Shown one piece after another: positions 1 through 10,170 of a stretch of DNA of 64,000 nt. The stretch is from positions 31,804,057 to 31,868,056 of the forward strand of contig NC_073311.1 of NCBI RefSeq assembly GCF_027595985.1, in the 5' to 3' direction. This DNA comes from Sorex araneus (Eukaryota > Chordata > Mammalia > Eulipotyphla > Soricidae). The translations under genes and the position numbers were made by a program. The notes under the pieces were generated by a model. It worked only from the letters and a program-made list of their open reading frames with translations, was not told the origin of the DNA and ran no database searches. Numbering within the stretch: the first letter of the stretch is position 1; each line of letters opens with the position of its first letter.

Positions 1-53
1 ACCCACTCAAGTAAATCGATGAACAACGGGATGACAGTGATACAGCGATACAG
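1..53 (+). mobile_element. SINE-B, 3' end only (cut by window edge)
   Basis: The window opens inside the last part of a SINE-B: CCACTCAAGTAAATCGATGA, then the GGGATGACAGTGATACAG tail seen in the other copies. The head lies outside the window. No poly(A) follows the tail. Confidence 0.85.
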
Positions 54-745
54 ATTCTCTTAACTATTTGCATTAATAGATATTTCAATAAAAATCTCTA
101 TGGATGAAAGAAGTGCTCAGACATAAAAACATACAATAAAAATAACAATTTGTTATTGAGAATTTACAAAATTCCTTAGTGAGGAGCAAACATATGTTTG
201 TTAATCTAGTAGGACAAATCAATAGGACAACCATAAGCACATGAGTTCCATACTCAATGCCACATGATGGGAAGTTTAGTGGGCAAGGAGCCCGTTAAAG
301 AAGTTCCTTTGCTGCTTCTCAGAAAACTTTCAAGTCTATGGATTCCCTACGCTGTTCATGCCCATGAAGCTCTGTACTGTCCCCTTAAATATAAATGATA
401 ATCTAGCTGAATAGAAAATTCTTACTGAGGTGTAAAAATTCATTGAATTTTTGTACTATATCCCTCCATTATCTTCTGGTTTGTAGTCTCATTTGATAGA
501 TCTGCTGTGAATCTTTGAGAGTTTCCTTTGTATATAAGTTCATTTTTTGATCCTGTTTTTAATATATGTCTCTATCTTAGGTTTTTGACATTCTGAGCAC
601 AAAGTTTCTTGGAGTTTTCCTAGTTTAGTCTGTTTTCACTGGGCGTCTGGAACTCTTGTATTCGGTTGCCTATCTTCCTCAACTCAGGAGATCTGTAAGT
701 ATAATTTTTTTTTTAAGTATTGATTCTTCATCAAACTTACCTTCC
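54..745. other. Unique AT-rich sequence
   Basis: No gene or clear repeat. The part from about 420 to 700 is T-rich on this strand and could be an eroded antisense LINE remnant, but I could not align it to the other L1 copies here. Confidence 0.5.
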
Positions 746-1000
746 AGATAGGTTCACAGGGACTCCATTGAATCCCATTGAGCCCAAAGTCCAAGATCAC
801 AAAGTTCCACATTACCTGGATTCTGTGGAACTTAGCTCATACTTGAGACTCAGTCCAAGAATGTGGAAAGGGACCTGGAGCATGGCAGCTGTTGGGTAGT
901 GGAGGTCAGCTGCCAGGGCTGGGTCCCATGGGGCAGGAAGGGCTCTCATCTGCCTCCCTCTGGGGTGCCCTGAGTGGAAACAGCCTCTGGTGTGGAGTCT
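746..1000 (-). mobile_element. GC-rich composite-element body, single unit
   Basis: Read on the minus strand, this matches the GC-rich units at 38586-39150: a TGTTTCCACTCAGGG-like start, then GGGACCCAGCCCTGGCAGCTG, CCATGCTCCAGG, and a stretch about the start of a 'GGATTCAATGG' segment. It has no SINE-B 3' part of its own; the neighbouring SINE-B has separate TSDs. Confidence 0.7.
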
Positions 1001-1009
1001 ATAATATAA

Positions 1010-1290
1010 TATTTTCTAATATAGCACTGTAGCATTGTCATCCCATTGTTCATTGATTTGCTTGAGTGGGCACCAGTAACATCTCCATTGTGAGACTTGT
1101 TGTTACTGTTTTTGGCATATGGAATATGTCACACCACGGATAGCTTGCCAGGATCTGCCATGTGGGTGGGATATTCTCGGTAGCTTGCATGGCTCTCCGA
1201 GAGGGACAGAGGAATCAAACGCCGGTTGGCCACGTGCAAGGCAAACGCCCTACCCACTATGCTATTGCATAGTCCTATTTTCTAATATAG
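1010..1290 (-). mobile_element. SINE-B with 15-bp target-site duplication
   Basis: Complete minus-strand SINE-B, body 1025-1275. The tRNA-like head is at the right end (GTGGGTAGGGCG read on minus) and the CAGTGCT-type tail at the left end. The 15-bp repeat TATTTTCTAATATAG at 1010-1024 and 1276-1290 brackets it exactly. There is no A-tail between the element end and the TSD. Confidence 0.9.
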
Positions 1291-1533
1291 GACCAATTAT
1301 TTCCTTTCTTGAGATAAAACACACTTTGTACTTTTATAGGACTATTTTCACCCTTAAATTTTCTAACTATCCTCACTCTTATTAAAATTTACATTTGTAG
1401 GCTTTGCCCATTTCATGTAAGCTCTAAAATATATTAGCCCAGAATTTTTAAAAAGTTACCACAGTGAGGTCTGAGTACAAAATGAAGTTTAATGCAATAT
1501 ATTCTAGATCTCAGAGGTAAAAACTAATTTAAA

Positions 1534-1719
1534 GGGCTGGAGTGATAACACAGTGGGTAGGGTGTTGACCTTGCATGTGGCTGACCTGACCCGGGTTCAA
1601 TTCCCAGCATCCCATATGGTCCCCTGAGCACCGCCAGGAGTAATTCTTGAGTGCAAGAGCCAGGAGGAGAGTAACCCCTGTGCATCACCCGGTATGACCC
1701 AAAAAGAAAAAGAAAACAA
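1534..1719 (+). mobile_element. SINE-A (SOR-type)
   Basis: Full-length copy from GGGCTGGAGTGATAACACAG through the B-box-like GGTTCAATTCCC, the CATATGGTCCCCTGAGC middle and GTATGACCCAAAAAG end, with an A-rich tail. Derived from a tRNA gene; transcribed by pol III in active members. Confidence 0.92.
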
Positions 1720-1884
1720 ATTAAATTAAACTTAAAATAAGAAAATAAGCATTCTCTTGTATTGTATTAAATGACTTGAGTTTCTTATTTACAGGAGTTA
1801 CAATCATACTTAAATACATCATCACAAATTGATTTGTTTTCTGATAATTCCATTAGCAATTTCTTTATGTTTCATTGGATCAAG

Positions 1885-2589
1885 AAATATGAAATAAGCT
1901 CGCTGCCGAGCTGTGATCCTGGGGTCCGCACGTATGCGGCCTCCCCGCAGCTGCACGAGCATGACTCCAGAGGCCAGCTAAGAGTACTACCAAGAGTAGT
2001 ACCGGCAGTAGTACCGGCAGCTCCTTGCAAAATGTCTCCAGACTGAGAACTAAGCCGAGGCCCCATGCCTGCCCAGGAGGGGAAAGGTATTTCTCTCTCT
2101 CGAATTTTTCCTTGCCGGGGGTGAAGGGCGTGGTGACCGTCATATTATGACAACCACAGATGAGAGTTACAAGCTTGCAATGATCCAATATCTGGAAGAA
2201 ATTTCCCTGGACTTAGTTGCTAAAATACAGAAACCCAAAACCGTGCAGCCTCATATCTCTTCACAACAGGTCTGACTCTAGAGGGGAACTCCTAACAATA
2301 ATAGTGAGTTTTTTGTTGAAATATTGAATGTAACCAAAGTAAAGTGAAATTTATCAGTTCGGGGGCGGGGCGGGATGGGAGGTATACTGGGTTTTTGGTG
2401 TTTTTTGTTTGTTTGTTTTTTTGGTGGTGGAATATGGGCACTGGTGAAGAGGTGGTTGTTTTAGCATTGTATAACTGAGACTTAAACCTGAAAGCATTGT
2501 AATTTTCCACATGGCAATTCAATAAATTAAAAAAATTAAAAAATAAAGTAAAATTCCATGTTGTTACTAATTAAAAAAATATGAAATAA
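1885..2589 (+). mobile_element. Composite element with L1-like 3' end, TSD
   Basis: Body 1898-2576, bracketed by the 13-bp repeat AAATATGAAATAA at 1885-1897 and 2577-2589. The 5' part is CpG-containing and unrelated to L1 (CTGCCGAGCTGTGATCC; three close copies of a GTAGTACCGGCAG-like unit near 1990-2025). The 3' part (2180-2520) aligns with 36100-36480 and with the minus strand of 60500-60840: AACAATAATAGTGAG, GAAATATTGAATGTA, TGGTGGTGGAATATGGGCAC, TATAACTGAGACTTAAACC. After a first A-rich tail comes about 28 bp of non-repeat sequence and a second A-run, which looks like a small 3' transduction. Confidence 0.75.
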
Positions 2590-2765
2590 ATTTGTTATGT
2601 GCCTGTGAAGGGAGCATGCTGAGGGACCAAGTGGGAGGGTCCCTGGGGATAGTGGAGGAGGGATAATCATACTGTTGGTGGGATTGGTGATTAAACACTG
2701 GGTGCCTCTATTATAAACAACTTTGTAAATCATGTGCCTTAATAAAAGTAAATAATTTTTTAAAA
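2590..2765 (+). mobile_element. Old L1-type 3' end
   Basis: Degenerate copy of the L1 3'-UTR end: GTTGGTGGGATTGGTGATTA, a 'CTGGGTGCC' segment, AACTTTGTAAATC and an AATAAAAG A-rich end. It directly follows the right TSD of the composite element, so the composite probably inserted into or beside it. Confidence 0.6.
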
Positions 2766-2934
2766 TAAGAAAGGATAGATGGGCAATAAAGAGAATGGGG
2801 GGAGAATGGGAAGATAATGTGGAAATGACATGTAAAGAAATCAGATACTTAATATAGATTAGAGACGGTTATTCTAAATCTTTGATCCATATAAGCATAT
2901 CAAAATTAACCATAATAAAAATTCGTTACAAGTT

Positions 2935-3102
2935 TTTAGGGGGGAAGGGGCAAACCTGACTATGCCTTGTGGTCTTACTCCTAGTTTTACACTCAGAGAT
3001 CATTCCTGGCAGGTCTCAGGAGACCATATGTAGTGCCGGAGACCAAATCGAAGTCAGAGGCATGCAAGGCAAGTGTCTTATCCGCTGTACTATCTCCCTA
3101 GT
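2935..3102 (-). mobile_element. SINE-A, degenerate
   Basis: Minus-strand SOR-type copy: CACTCAGAGATCATTCCTGG, GACCATATG, GCATGCAAGGCAAGTG and CTGTACTATCTCCCTAG are the reverse complements of the consensus blocks. It has many substitutions, so it is old. Confidence 0.8.
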
Positions 3103-3105
3103 TCC

Positions 3106-3770
3106 ATAATTCTGATTGTACCTAAATGATAAATTTAAATGCAATATCGCAGACAACTAGGATTCTATTCAAATGAAGTCTTGCAAACTCCTGCTAGGGT
3201 CAAATCTTTTCAGTTAACTGTTTTTCTCTAAAGAATGTTATAGCGGAATGTAGCCACACCTATTCGCTATATATTTTGTCTGACTCCTTAGTTGCAAAAC
3301 ACACTCCATAGGCCACGAAACCAAAAATATTTATTATTTGGCTTTTGAGAGTGAAGTTTTGCTGATTTTGGTTGAATAAGAATTGAGGTAATAGAAGGTG
3401 AAATATTTACCTAAACCTGGGGCCATGGAACAGGATTGTGATGGAACAGGGTAGGGCCAGGACACTTTAGGAATAAATGAAAATGGAGTTTGGTGAATGA
3501 TTTGAATGCAGAGAAGGGCAGAGACAGAGGAATCTGGAAATGTCACTAATTTCTGGATCCTTACTAGTATAGTTTTAGTTTTGGGTCTGACATAAAGATG
3601 TAAAAATTGTCTTTTTGCTCAAGGATTTGCAAATGTATTAGAATAGATAATATGCATACTTCAAAATCTTTAATACATTTTTGAAAGAAATGAGGTCATG
3701 GAATTTTAGAGAAGAAAAACAGATGATGGTTAAAAGAAAATTTAAGGAGAGGCTTAAAAAAGAGTTAATA
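3106..3770. other. Unique sequence
   Basis: No gene. A 70-codon minus-strand frame at 3334-3546 has no recognisable domain. Around 3400-3550 the purine-rich text resembles an antisense L2 but is too eroded to call. Confidence 0.5.
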
Positions 3771-3771
3771 A

Positions 3772-3941
3772 GGTCAAAGAGATAGTACAGGGAGTAAAGT
3801 GTTGCCTTGCTTACAGCCTACCCTTATTTGATTCCCAGCACTGCATATATTCCCCTGAGCACTGCCAGTAGACACTCCTGAGGACAGAGCCAGAAATAGC
3901 CCCAGAGCACCTTGAGTATGTCTTTCCACCCGAGAAAAATG
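3772..3941 (+). mobile_element. SINE-A, degenerate
   Basis: AAAGAGATAGTACAGGGAGT, TTTGATTCCCAGCACTGCAT, CCCCTGAGCACTGCCAGTAG and AGAGCCAG follow the SOR order. Heavily diverged. Confidence 0.8.
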
Positions 3942-3945
3942 AAAC

Positions 3946-4352
3946 AATGGTTTGAATTTTGAAAACTAGAGAATATTTGAAGGAATAGAAGGAAAGACCT
4001 CCTGGGAAAAGAAGGTTCAACAGTACAAACGGATAATCTGTTTGTGGTGATTAGGAAAGAGTGCCAACTTCAGGAATGTAAGATGTGATCAGATAAGCAA
4101 TGAAAACTTGCAAAGTTTAGCAGGACATAAGATCAGAGATTTACTTGGATTACTGTGGCCATGAGATTACAGTAACTGAACAGGAAAGAAATTTTAAAAA
4201 GAAAGTAAAACTAATATTTGTCTTTCAAAACTTAGCTTTGCTGACCCTCTCAGCAATTATTTGTCTTTTGTTTATGTCCCTATCACAGATCCTGGCACTG
4301 TGCATGCAAGAAAGCTGCATTCTACACTATATTTCAATTATTTTAAGTTCCC
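3946..4352. other. Unique sequence
   Basis: No supported gene, RNA gene or repeat. Confidence 0.5.
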
Positions 4353-4646
4353 ATTGAAAACCAGTGGACGGGAGTGATAGCACAGTAAGTAGGGCATTTG
4401 CTTTGCACGCGGCCAACCCAGGTTCCATTCCTCCATCCGTCTCGGAGAGCTCAGCAAGCTGCCGAGAGTATCCTGCTCACACGGCAGAACCTGGCAAGCT
4501 ACCCCTGGCATATTCAATATGCCTAAAACAGTAACAACAAATCTCACAATGGAGACATTACTGGTGCCCACTCGAGCAAATCAATCAACAACAAGACAAC
4601 AGTGCAGTGCAGTGCAGTGCAGTGCAGTGCTATTGAAAACCAGTGG
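4353..4646 (+). mobile_element. SINE-B with 15-bp TSD and GTGCA-repeat tail
   Basis: Body 4368-4631. Head GGGAGTGATAGCACAG, middle TCTCGGAGAGCTCAGCAAGC, then AACAGTAACAACAAATC and CTCGAGCAAATCAATC. The end is about seven GTGCA units (4596-4630). The TSD ATTGAAAACCAGTGG is at 4353-4367 and 4632-4646. No A-tail. Confidence 0.93.
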
Positions 4647-5290
4647 CCAGGACTGTGACATTCTTGGAGGAAATACACTGCAGTGATTATGACCTCTCTG
4701 AATTTGACTCCTGACCTTCCCCTCCTCAAGCCATGGTATCCTCCACTGGACATAAGAGTGGCAACTACTCCCATGATTGAAACTACTTGTGATTATTTAA
4801 TGAGATGATGTGTGAAAAAGTCCTTAGAATCCTAACTGGCTGGTACTGGGGGTCAGTAAATGTGACTGACATAATTATTCCTTGTGTTAAGCTCCATGCT
4901 CAGAAACTAATAAGGATTTTATTGAATGAGTGAATTTCAGGACTGAAAATGAGCCAGTTACTCTGTATTGGTTATTTTGGACTATCTCTACCACACCCAG
5001 AAGAGGAAGGTATTATTTCTAATTTTAGAGAAGATGGAAGAGCTCGTATGACAAAGTCAGGATGTAGATAAAGACTTACCAAGCTTACTTAATAGGGAGC
5101 TGGCATGAGGGAGAGAATTTAAAAGGATGCGACTAATGAAGGGACTAAAGGCCCAGAAGAGATGGAGGGTGTTTGACTGCTTTCCAGAGCCACCAGAAGA
5201 TACAGTGACGTGGAGGGAAGCCAAACTGCCAAACAGAAAGTGGGTCTGGCTGGAAATCTTGCTAAAGGAGGGATCAAAGATAAGATGAAG
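4647..5290. other. Unique sequence with a possible MIR/L2 trace
   Basis: From about 4955 to 5090 the text (TATTATTTCTAATTTTAGAG, AAGATGGAAGAGCTC, GTATGACAAAGTCAGGA) resembles the 'bases conserved in MIR/L2' pattern. No gene seen. Confidence 0.4.
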
Positions 5291-5291
5291 T

Positions 5292-5475
5292 TATTTTTCT
5301 TTTTTGGTGTTTTGGCTATGTGCAGCTGTGTTCAGGGTTTAACCCTGGCTCTGTGCTCAGGGATCATTCCTGGAGGGGCTTGGGACACCATATGGAATGC
5401 AGAGGATAGAATAGAACCTGGGTCGGCCACATGTAAGGAAGTGCTTAACCTGCTATACTACATCTCTGACCTTAG
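5292..5475 (-). mobile_element. SINE-A
   Basis: Minus-strand copy: T-rich start, CCCTGGCTCTGTGCTCAGGG, ATCATTCCTGGAGGG, ACCATATGGAATGCAGAGGA, AACCTGGGTCGGCCACATG, CTATACTACATCTCTGACC. Moderately diverged. Confidence 0.88.
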
Positions 5476-5667
5476 TGCCAAGGTCTTGAGCTTAGGTGCC
5501 TAGTGGTAGGATATTGCTGTTTGTAGAAATAGACAAGGGCAGAATTACTGGGGTTGGATGGATTTAGCTTTGTGTTTAAAGGTCAGGTACTCCCCCAAAT
5601 TTTGTTCAATGAGTGAAACTTTGGCCCTGGAGCTCATATGAAAAGTGAGGACTTAAGATAAACTTCT

Positions 5668-5882
5668 GGACGTCGTTGGCCCGTAGTGGAGGGTTGAAGT
5701 CAGTTGAGGTATAAACAGTGCACAGTTGGCCCCACCTGCTGTTTCTTGAAGCCCCTCCGGAACGGCCTGACCACTCAGGATCCTAGGCACGTACCCATAC
5801 CTATATGACATGTTCGTAAGCCGATTTGTGACACCGGATTTCCTCACTGGCCCATAAAGTAATGACAAATGAACAGAGTACA
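5668..5882. other. CpG-containing segment of unknown origin
   Basis: About 215 bp with far more CpG (GACGTCGTTGG, CTCCGGAACGG, CCGATTTGTGACACCGG) than its flanks. It is bracketed by AAACTTCT at 5660-5667 and 5883-5890. No A-tail, no clear terminal inverted repeats and no coding domain. The 8-bp repeat may be chance or the TSD of an unclassified element. Confidence 0.4.
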
Positions 5883-5890
5883 AAACTTCT

Positions 5891-6832
5891 CTCTCTGGAT
5901 CTTTCTGTCAGAATGAAAAGCCATGGTTGGAGATAAATAAAATGTTATAACACAGGCAGAGAAGTCTCAGGAGCAGAGAAAATGGATGTTAAAGTGTCAA
6001 CTTGTTAGCCTTTGGTACTGGCTCCGGAGCTTAACTTGCCTGCCTTTACTAGTTGCAGAGCTTTAGGAAAAAAAGAAACTGAATCTGCTTAAAATGGCCT
6101 CCCCCAGTTCAATACAAGTGAGCTTATTTGGTCAGAGAGGGTCATAAACACATCATAAAATCTGACCTTTCTGAGAGGGGATTATCTATAAATAACTGCA
6201 GTTATCCCTGGGGGTGCCTGGCATAAGCCTGGTGCAGGAGAGGAGGGGAAAACTATTTCCTCTGCTCCCTGGGTATCACTCCCGTGCAGAAGGGCTTTGC
6301 AGAAGCTCAACTATAAGCCCGCGGAGTCATACACCTGCCTCCCTTGGGGTGGACCACTGCTGCTCCGCTGGGGTTCCCTTAGCTTCCTGAGCAATGGGAT
6401 GTGGCTATCTGGAAAAGAATATGAAGATTTCTGTTTTTAAATATGTCACTGGTGAAACTCCTTTTCAGAGATTAATTGTGGCAGTGTTGGAAACGCATAA
6501 AAGAACTGACAATCATGCTTGTTCAGAGCGCAGAAGGTTTAATTTCAAAATGTGGTTTTGAATTGCCTCCTCCTCACCCCAGCTCCCCACCCTCCTCCCC
6601 AAAGCCTTCTGCCTGCAAGAAATGTATTCATTAAAATCTTTTCTTCTAAATAAAGAAGAGTCCCTCATAGCGTCCATTCAGTGGTTCTGGCTCAGAGCCA
6701 AGTGATAGGAGCAGGATCTGTATTATTTGTGATGAGCCTATTCTTAAGCTAAATGTTGTTTTTTTTTTTTTTTTAGTAAAACCTTCCAGCTGATAGTGAT
6801 GACATAACAAGATAGAGAGGAGGCAACAGAGA

Positions 6833-6834
<2 letters not shown>
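5891..6834. other. Unique sequence
   Basis: No gene recognised. 6180-6410 is more GC-rich (TGGGGTGGACCACTGCTGC) without resembling any repeat in the window. A T-run is at 6759-6774. Confidence 0.5.

Positions 6835-6875
<41 letters not shown>
6835..6875. repeat. (TG)n microsatellite
   Basis: About 20 uninterrupted TG units. Confidence 0.97.
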
Positions 6876-6876
<1 letters not shown>

Positions 6877-7277
6877 CATGTTCTAAAGTTCTTTTCTGGA
6901 GTCTCTACCCACTTACTACTAGTATCTCTCATGTCCCTAAACTCAAGATATTTGTGATAATCATGATACTATGAAGGGAGCAAATTGATCTCTTCACTAC
7001 CTTATATCCCTCTTAATGTGGTGATTTGCAGAGAGTTGTAGTAATATTAAATATGATTATATTTCATGAATGCATAGAGGAATGTATGATTCTCCCTCAG
7101 AATATTATTTGATGATTGAGGAGTTGAAGACCAAAAAGCTCCTAACTTAATTCTTGATATTTCTCAGGTGCCCTGGAACTGATTGTTTTTGTCATTGCCC
7201 AAGACAATAGCTTGTCATAAAGCTACAAAATTTTAAACAGTCAATGACTGGTTTTCTCAGCTCCACTGGAGCCTTAT
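6876..7277. other. Unique AT-rich sequence
   Basis: Nothing supported. Confidence 0.5.
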
Positions 7278-7520
7278 TTAATTGATCATAATTTTGATTA
7301 TTTTCCTAGAACACTTATCAGGTTCTCCATATTCTTGGAAAGAAAGCTTTTGCATTGTTTGAGTATAATCAACAACATATACATTGGTTTCAATCAAGGT
7401 GCCATCTGGATGCACTTGGCACAAATTCACAAGTCTAGAGCAGTGCTGAAGTGCTGTGTCCTGCTGAAAAGAGGGTCTTGACAAGGTTTGTGGGAAGCAT
7501 TCTGAGAGGCCAAGTAACAA
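7278..7520 (-). other. Unrecognised 80-codon open frame, possible gene fragment
   Basis: Minus-strand frame beginning at a TTG, not an ATG. It contains a plausible-looking stretch (VHPDGTLIETNVYVVDYTQ) and a pyrimidine-rich AG just inside (CCCTCTTTTCAG on minus), which resembles a splice acceptor. No family recognised, no donor found, and the sequence upstream on minus does not continue as coding. Chance or a decayed exon are both possible. Confidence 0.2.
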
Positions 7521-7954
7521 ATTTAATTTTCTCAGTGTAATTGCAGATAATTTAGAGATTTGAAAAATTCGAATGATTTGAAAAATTCAACCATTGAGGT
7601 GAAAAGAGATTGAGTACGTCAAAAGGATCTCACCAGAGTCCTGTGTAGAAGCCTATATTGCACACCAACATATTCATCAAATATCAGAGACTGACAGTTT
7701 GGAGATCAGTGGGATTCTAAAAATTTTTCCTCTGTGAAAATTTTCATTGAAATTCACAGAAATATTTGAATCAAATATTTAATGATGCACTATGATTTTT
7801 CATTGTTTTGTAAATCAACTTTGAGGAGAGAGACTATATCTTAGGCCTTTGACCTACTCATCATTTTCCCCTCATCGTATATATAGCAGATTCTTAAACA
7901 CATGTGTTGGACAAATGAATATGTTTTACAACTAAAGGGAGAAAAGGCCAAGTC
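7521..7954. other. Unique AT-rich sequence
   Basis: Nothing supported. Confidence 0.5.
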
Positions 7955-8092
7955 TAACATGTATTGATCACCTTTAATGTTCTCAAAATTGTACAATGCA
8001 CTTTACACATATTTTTTCATTTAACCTTTACAGCAGGCCCACATAATTGCCCAATATTGTAGAATTATTAAGTGACGGAGAATGGAGTCAGC
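7955..8092 (+). repeat. MIR-like ancient SINE fragment
   Basis: CAATGCACTTTACACATATT, TTCATTTAACCTTTACAGCA and a GAGAATGGAGTCAGCAAGG end follow the order of the conserved part of MIR-type elements. Confidence 0.5.
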
Positions 8093-8734
8093 AAGGGAAT
8101 TTCTAAGCCCAAATAGAAATTTAATGTTAAGAAAAAATGTAGTCTTTCAATGCTCATGAAACTACCTCTCAAAGACCTTCCACTACAGGAAGTGTAATTG
8201 ACCAAAGATCCCAGCAGCATTAACCCAAGAAGACCTGGCAGCTGTGCCCTGACAACCGTTTCTGACAACCGTTTCCACCCTTACATACAGGCCATGCCTC
8301 TGGTGGGCTGCTCCCAGCCAGTTACTGAGGACAACAGGCTAACTTTGGCTTCAACAACAAACCTTCCCGACAATGCGTGGCAAATGAGGATGTTTCCAAC
8401 CTGCCTTCCTGCTGGTCTATCTCCACTAGTCTTGCACCATGACTTAATGACTCCTCCAGCCTCCTCTAATTCCCTCCCTGACTTTTTTCTTCATAGATAT
8501 TTCTCGTCACAACATGCCTACATATTTCATCTGTTCTTGGTGACTGCTTTTTTAAGGACCCAACTAATGTAGTCTCAAGTACTTCTTCCTTTTATGTTTT
8601 AGATTTATAGTTTAAGTTAACTTTCCTCAAATCTCTCCCCACAAACACTTCTAATGCTAGAATAATAAATATGTGCTCTTTTTACACTTGGAAGTGTGGG
8701 CTCTTCCACACTTAAGAGATTTATAAGAAGTTCA
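8093..8734. other. Unique sequence
   Basis: An open frame of 124 codons on plus (8198-8572) contains a short direct repeat (CTGACAACCGTTTC twice near 8250) but no recognisable domain. Not called as a gene. Confidence 0.4.
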
Positions 8735-8882
8735 TGATTAATTCTGTGATTATTTGTTCAATGTCTGTCTTTGGTCTCTGATAGTAAGTCTGGTAAAGTC
8801 AGGTTGGCTATCTTTTTTCAAGTCTATATGCGCATCTTTGAGAATAGTGACTGGCTGCATAGTAAGTGCTCAATAAATAAAA
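8735..8882 (+). repeat. L2 3' end
   Basis: GTCTGTCTTTGGTCTCTGAT..., then AATAGTGACTGGCTGCATAG and AGTGCTCAATAAATAA, which follow the L2 3' end order (control-type 'cctggcacatagtaggtgctcaataaat'). Confidence 0.65.
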
Positions 8883-8985
8883 GGAGGAAATTTTAAGGAT
8901 TTTCTATCTGTTTAATAATGTAGTCAGATTTTATGTTCTTAAAGGAAATTAAAAAAATCTCAACACGATTGAAGTGTAAACAATT

Positions 8986-9140
8986 GTTTTGGGGCTCATA
9001 CTTCTAGGTGCATGGTGCTCTAGAACACATATACTCCTGACAGTGCTTAGGGACCAGGTGGTGCTAGGAGATCGAGGGATTGAAAGGCCCCTTCATAGTA
9101 GGGCATGTGCTCCAGCCTTTTGACCTAGCTCATTGGCCCA
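8986..9140 (-). mobile_element. SINE-A, degenerate
   Basis: TTTTGGGGCTCATAC, ACTCCTGACAGTGCTTAGGG, ACCAGGTGGTGCTAGGAGAT and GGGCATGTGCTCCAGCC are diverged reverse complements of SOR blocks. Confidence 0.7.
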
Positions 9141-9377
9141 TACAAACATTTTATATATAATATTTAACCTTTTACTCTTTAGTAAATCAACAAATACCCT
9201 GGGGGGTAAAATGCAACTTTTGAAAGTTAGTTAACTAACTCATCTAAAAATCATTAGGAAAAAAATTCCCAGGCCTTTCTACTTTTTCTTCAAGGTGTTT
9301 CTCTGACACCTACCTTTGTATTTAATCTTACAATTGCACAATCATTGGAGAACTTTATCTCTAACAGCATTATAGGC

Positions 9378-9482
9378 TTTCTTTGTTTGGTTTTGGTTTT
9401 GGGCTGTACCTGGTGCTAAGGGTGGGAAGGACCTGTGCTCTATGCTCAGAAGTTTGTGTTCACTCCTAGATGTGACTAGTTC
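9378..9482 (-). mobile_element. SINE-A fragment (3' part)
   Basis: TTTGGTTTTGGGCTGTACCT, GGTGCTAAGGG, TGCTCTATGCTCAGAAG and TCACTCCTAGATG match the 3' half of the antisense SINE; the head is missing. Confidence 0.55.
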
Positions 9483-9485
9483 AAT

Positions 9486-10145
9486 GCTTACTACTTACTC
9501 TTCTTTTAATCTTGGAACCATTTGGAAATTCAGTGAAGAGTCTATATCCACTCTTGTATATCATTGAACATTTTAGCTAAACATAGATCTTTGCTTGTTT
9601 CATCTTTTAGCTGCTGAGGTTAAAAAAAAAACTTTGTCTTATTTATGGAGAAATACCTCTTTGTGGCATAAATGGTCTTATTAAACATTGGTATTTACTT
9701 TCTCTTCCTCTTCCATGCAGATCCTAACGCATAGAAACTTAACACTCAAGATTTTTTCATCTTGACTAAATCAAGATGAGCCTTATAGTGACAATACAAT
9801 CCCTCGAGTTCTCCTACAATCATTGGAGACACACTTAATTCCTTATCTTATATAATGCATAGCTAAAGAATGTATAGGTCCTCTTGAGTTTAACTTCAAA
9901 ATGTTCAGAAACTGATAAATTCTGATCCCATTTACTGCTTAATTCCTTGAATATTTCCTTCCCAGTGTTGCTTCTGTCTCCCTACTTCCACCTGTTTTTT
10001 TTTCCCCCCTGTTTAGGTTGTTCTCAATATGTTTAGAATGGTAAGAAGATGGTATCATCTGCATGAGTATCTCCAACTGTCTTCCTAATGAAACCAGAGT
10101 AAAATTCCAAAGCCTTAGTAGCATTTGTTTTTCTGTTTATCTACT
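9486..10145. other. Unique AT-rich sequence
   Basis: Nothing supported. Confidence 0.5.
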
Positions 10146-10170
10146 TATTTTTCTTTATTTGAACACTGAT

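Noticed and set aside
5660-5890. Confident hAT transposon call
   Set aside because: Eight-base repeats occur by chance and no terminal inverted repeats are visible.
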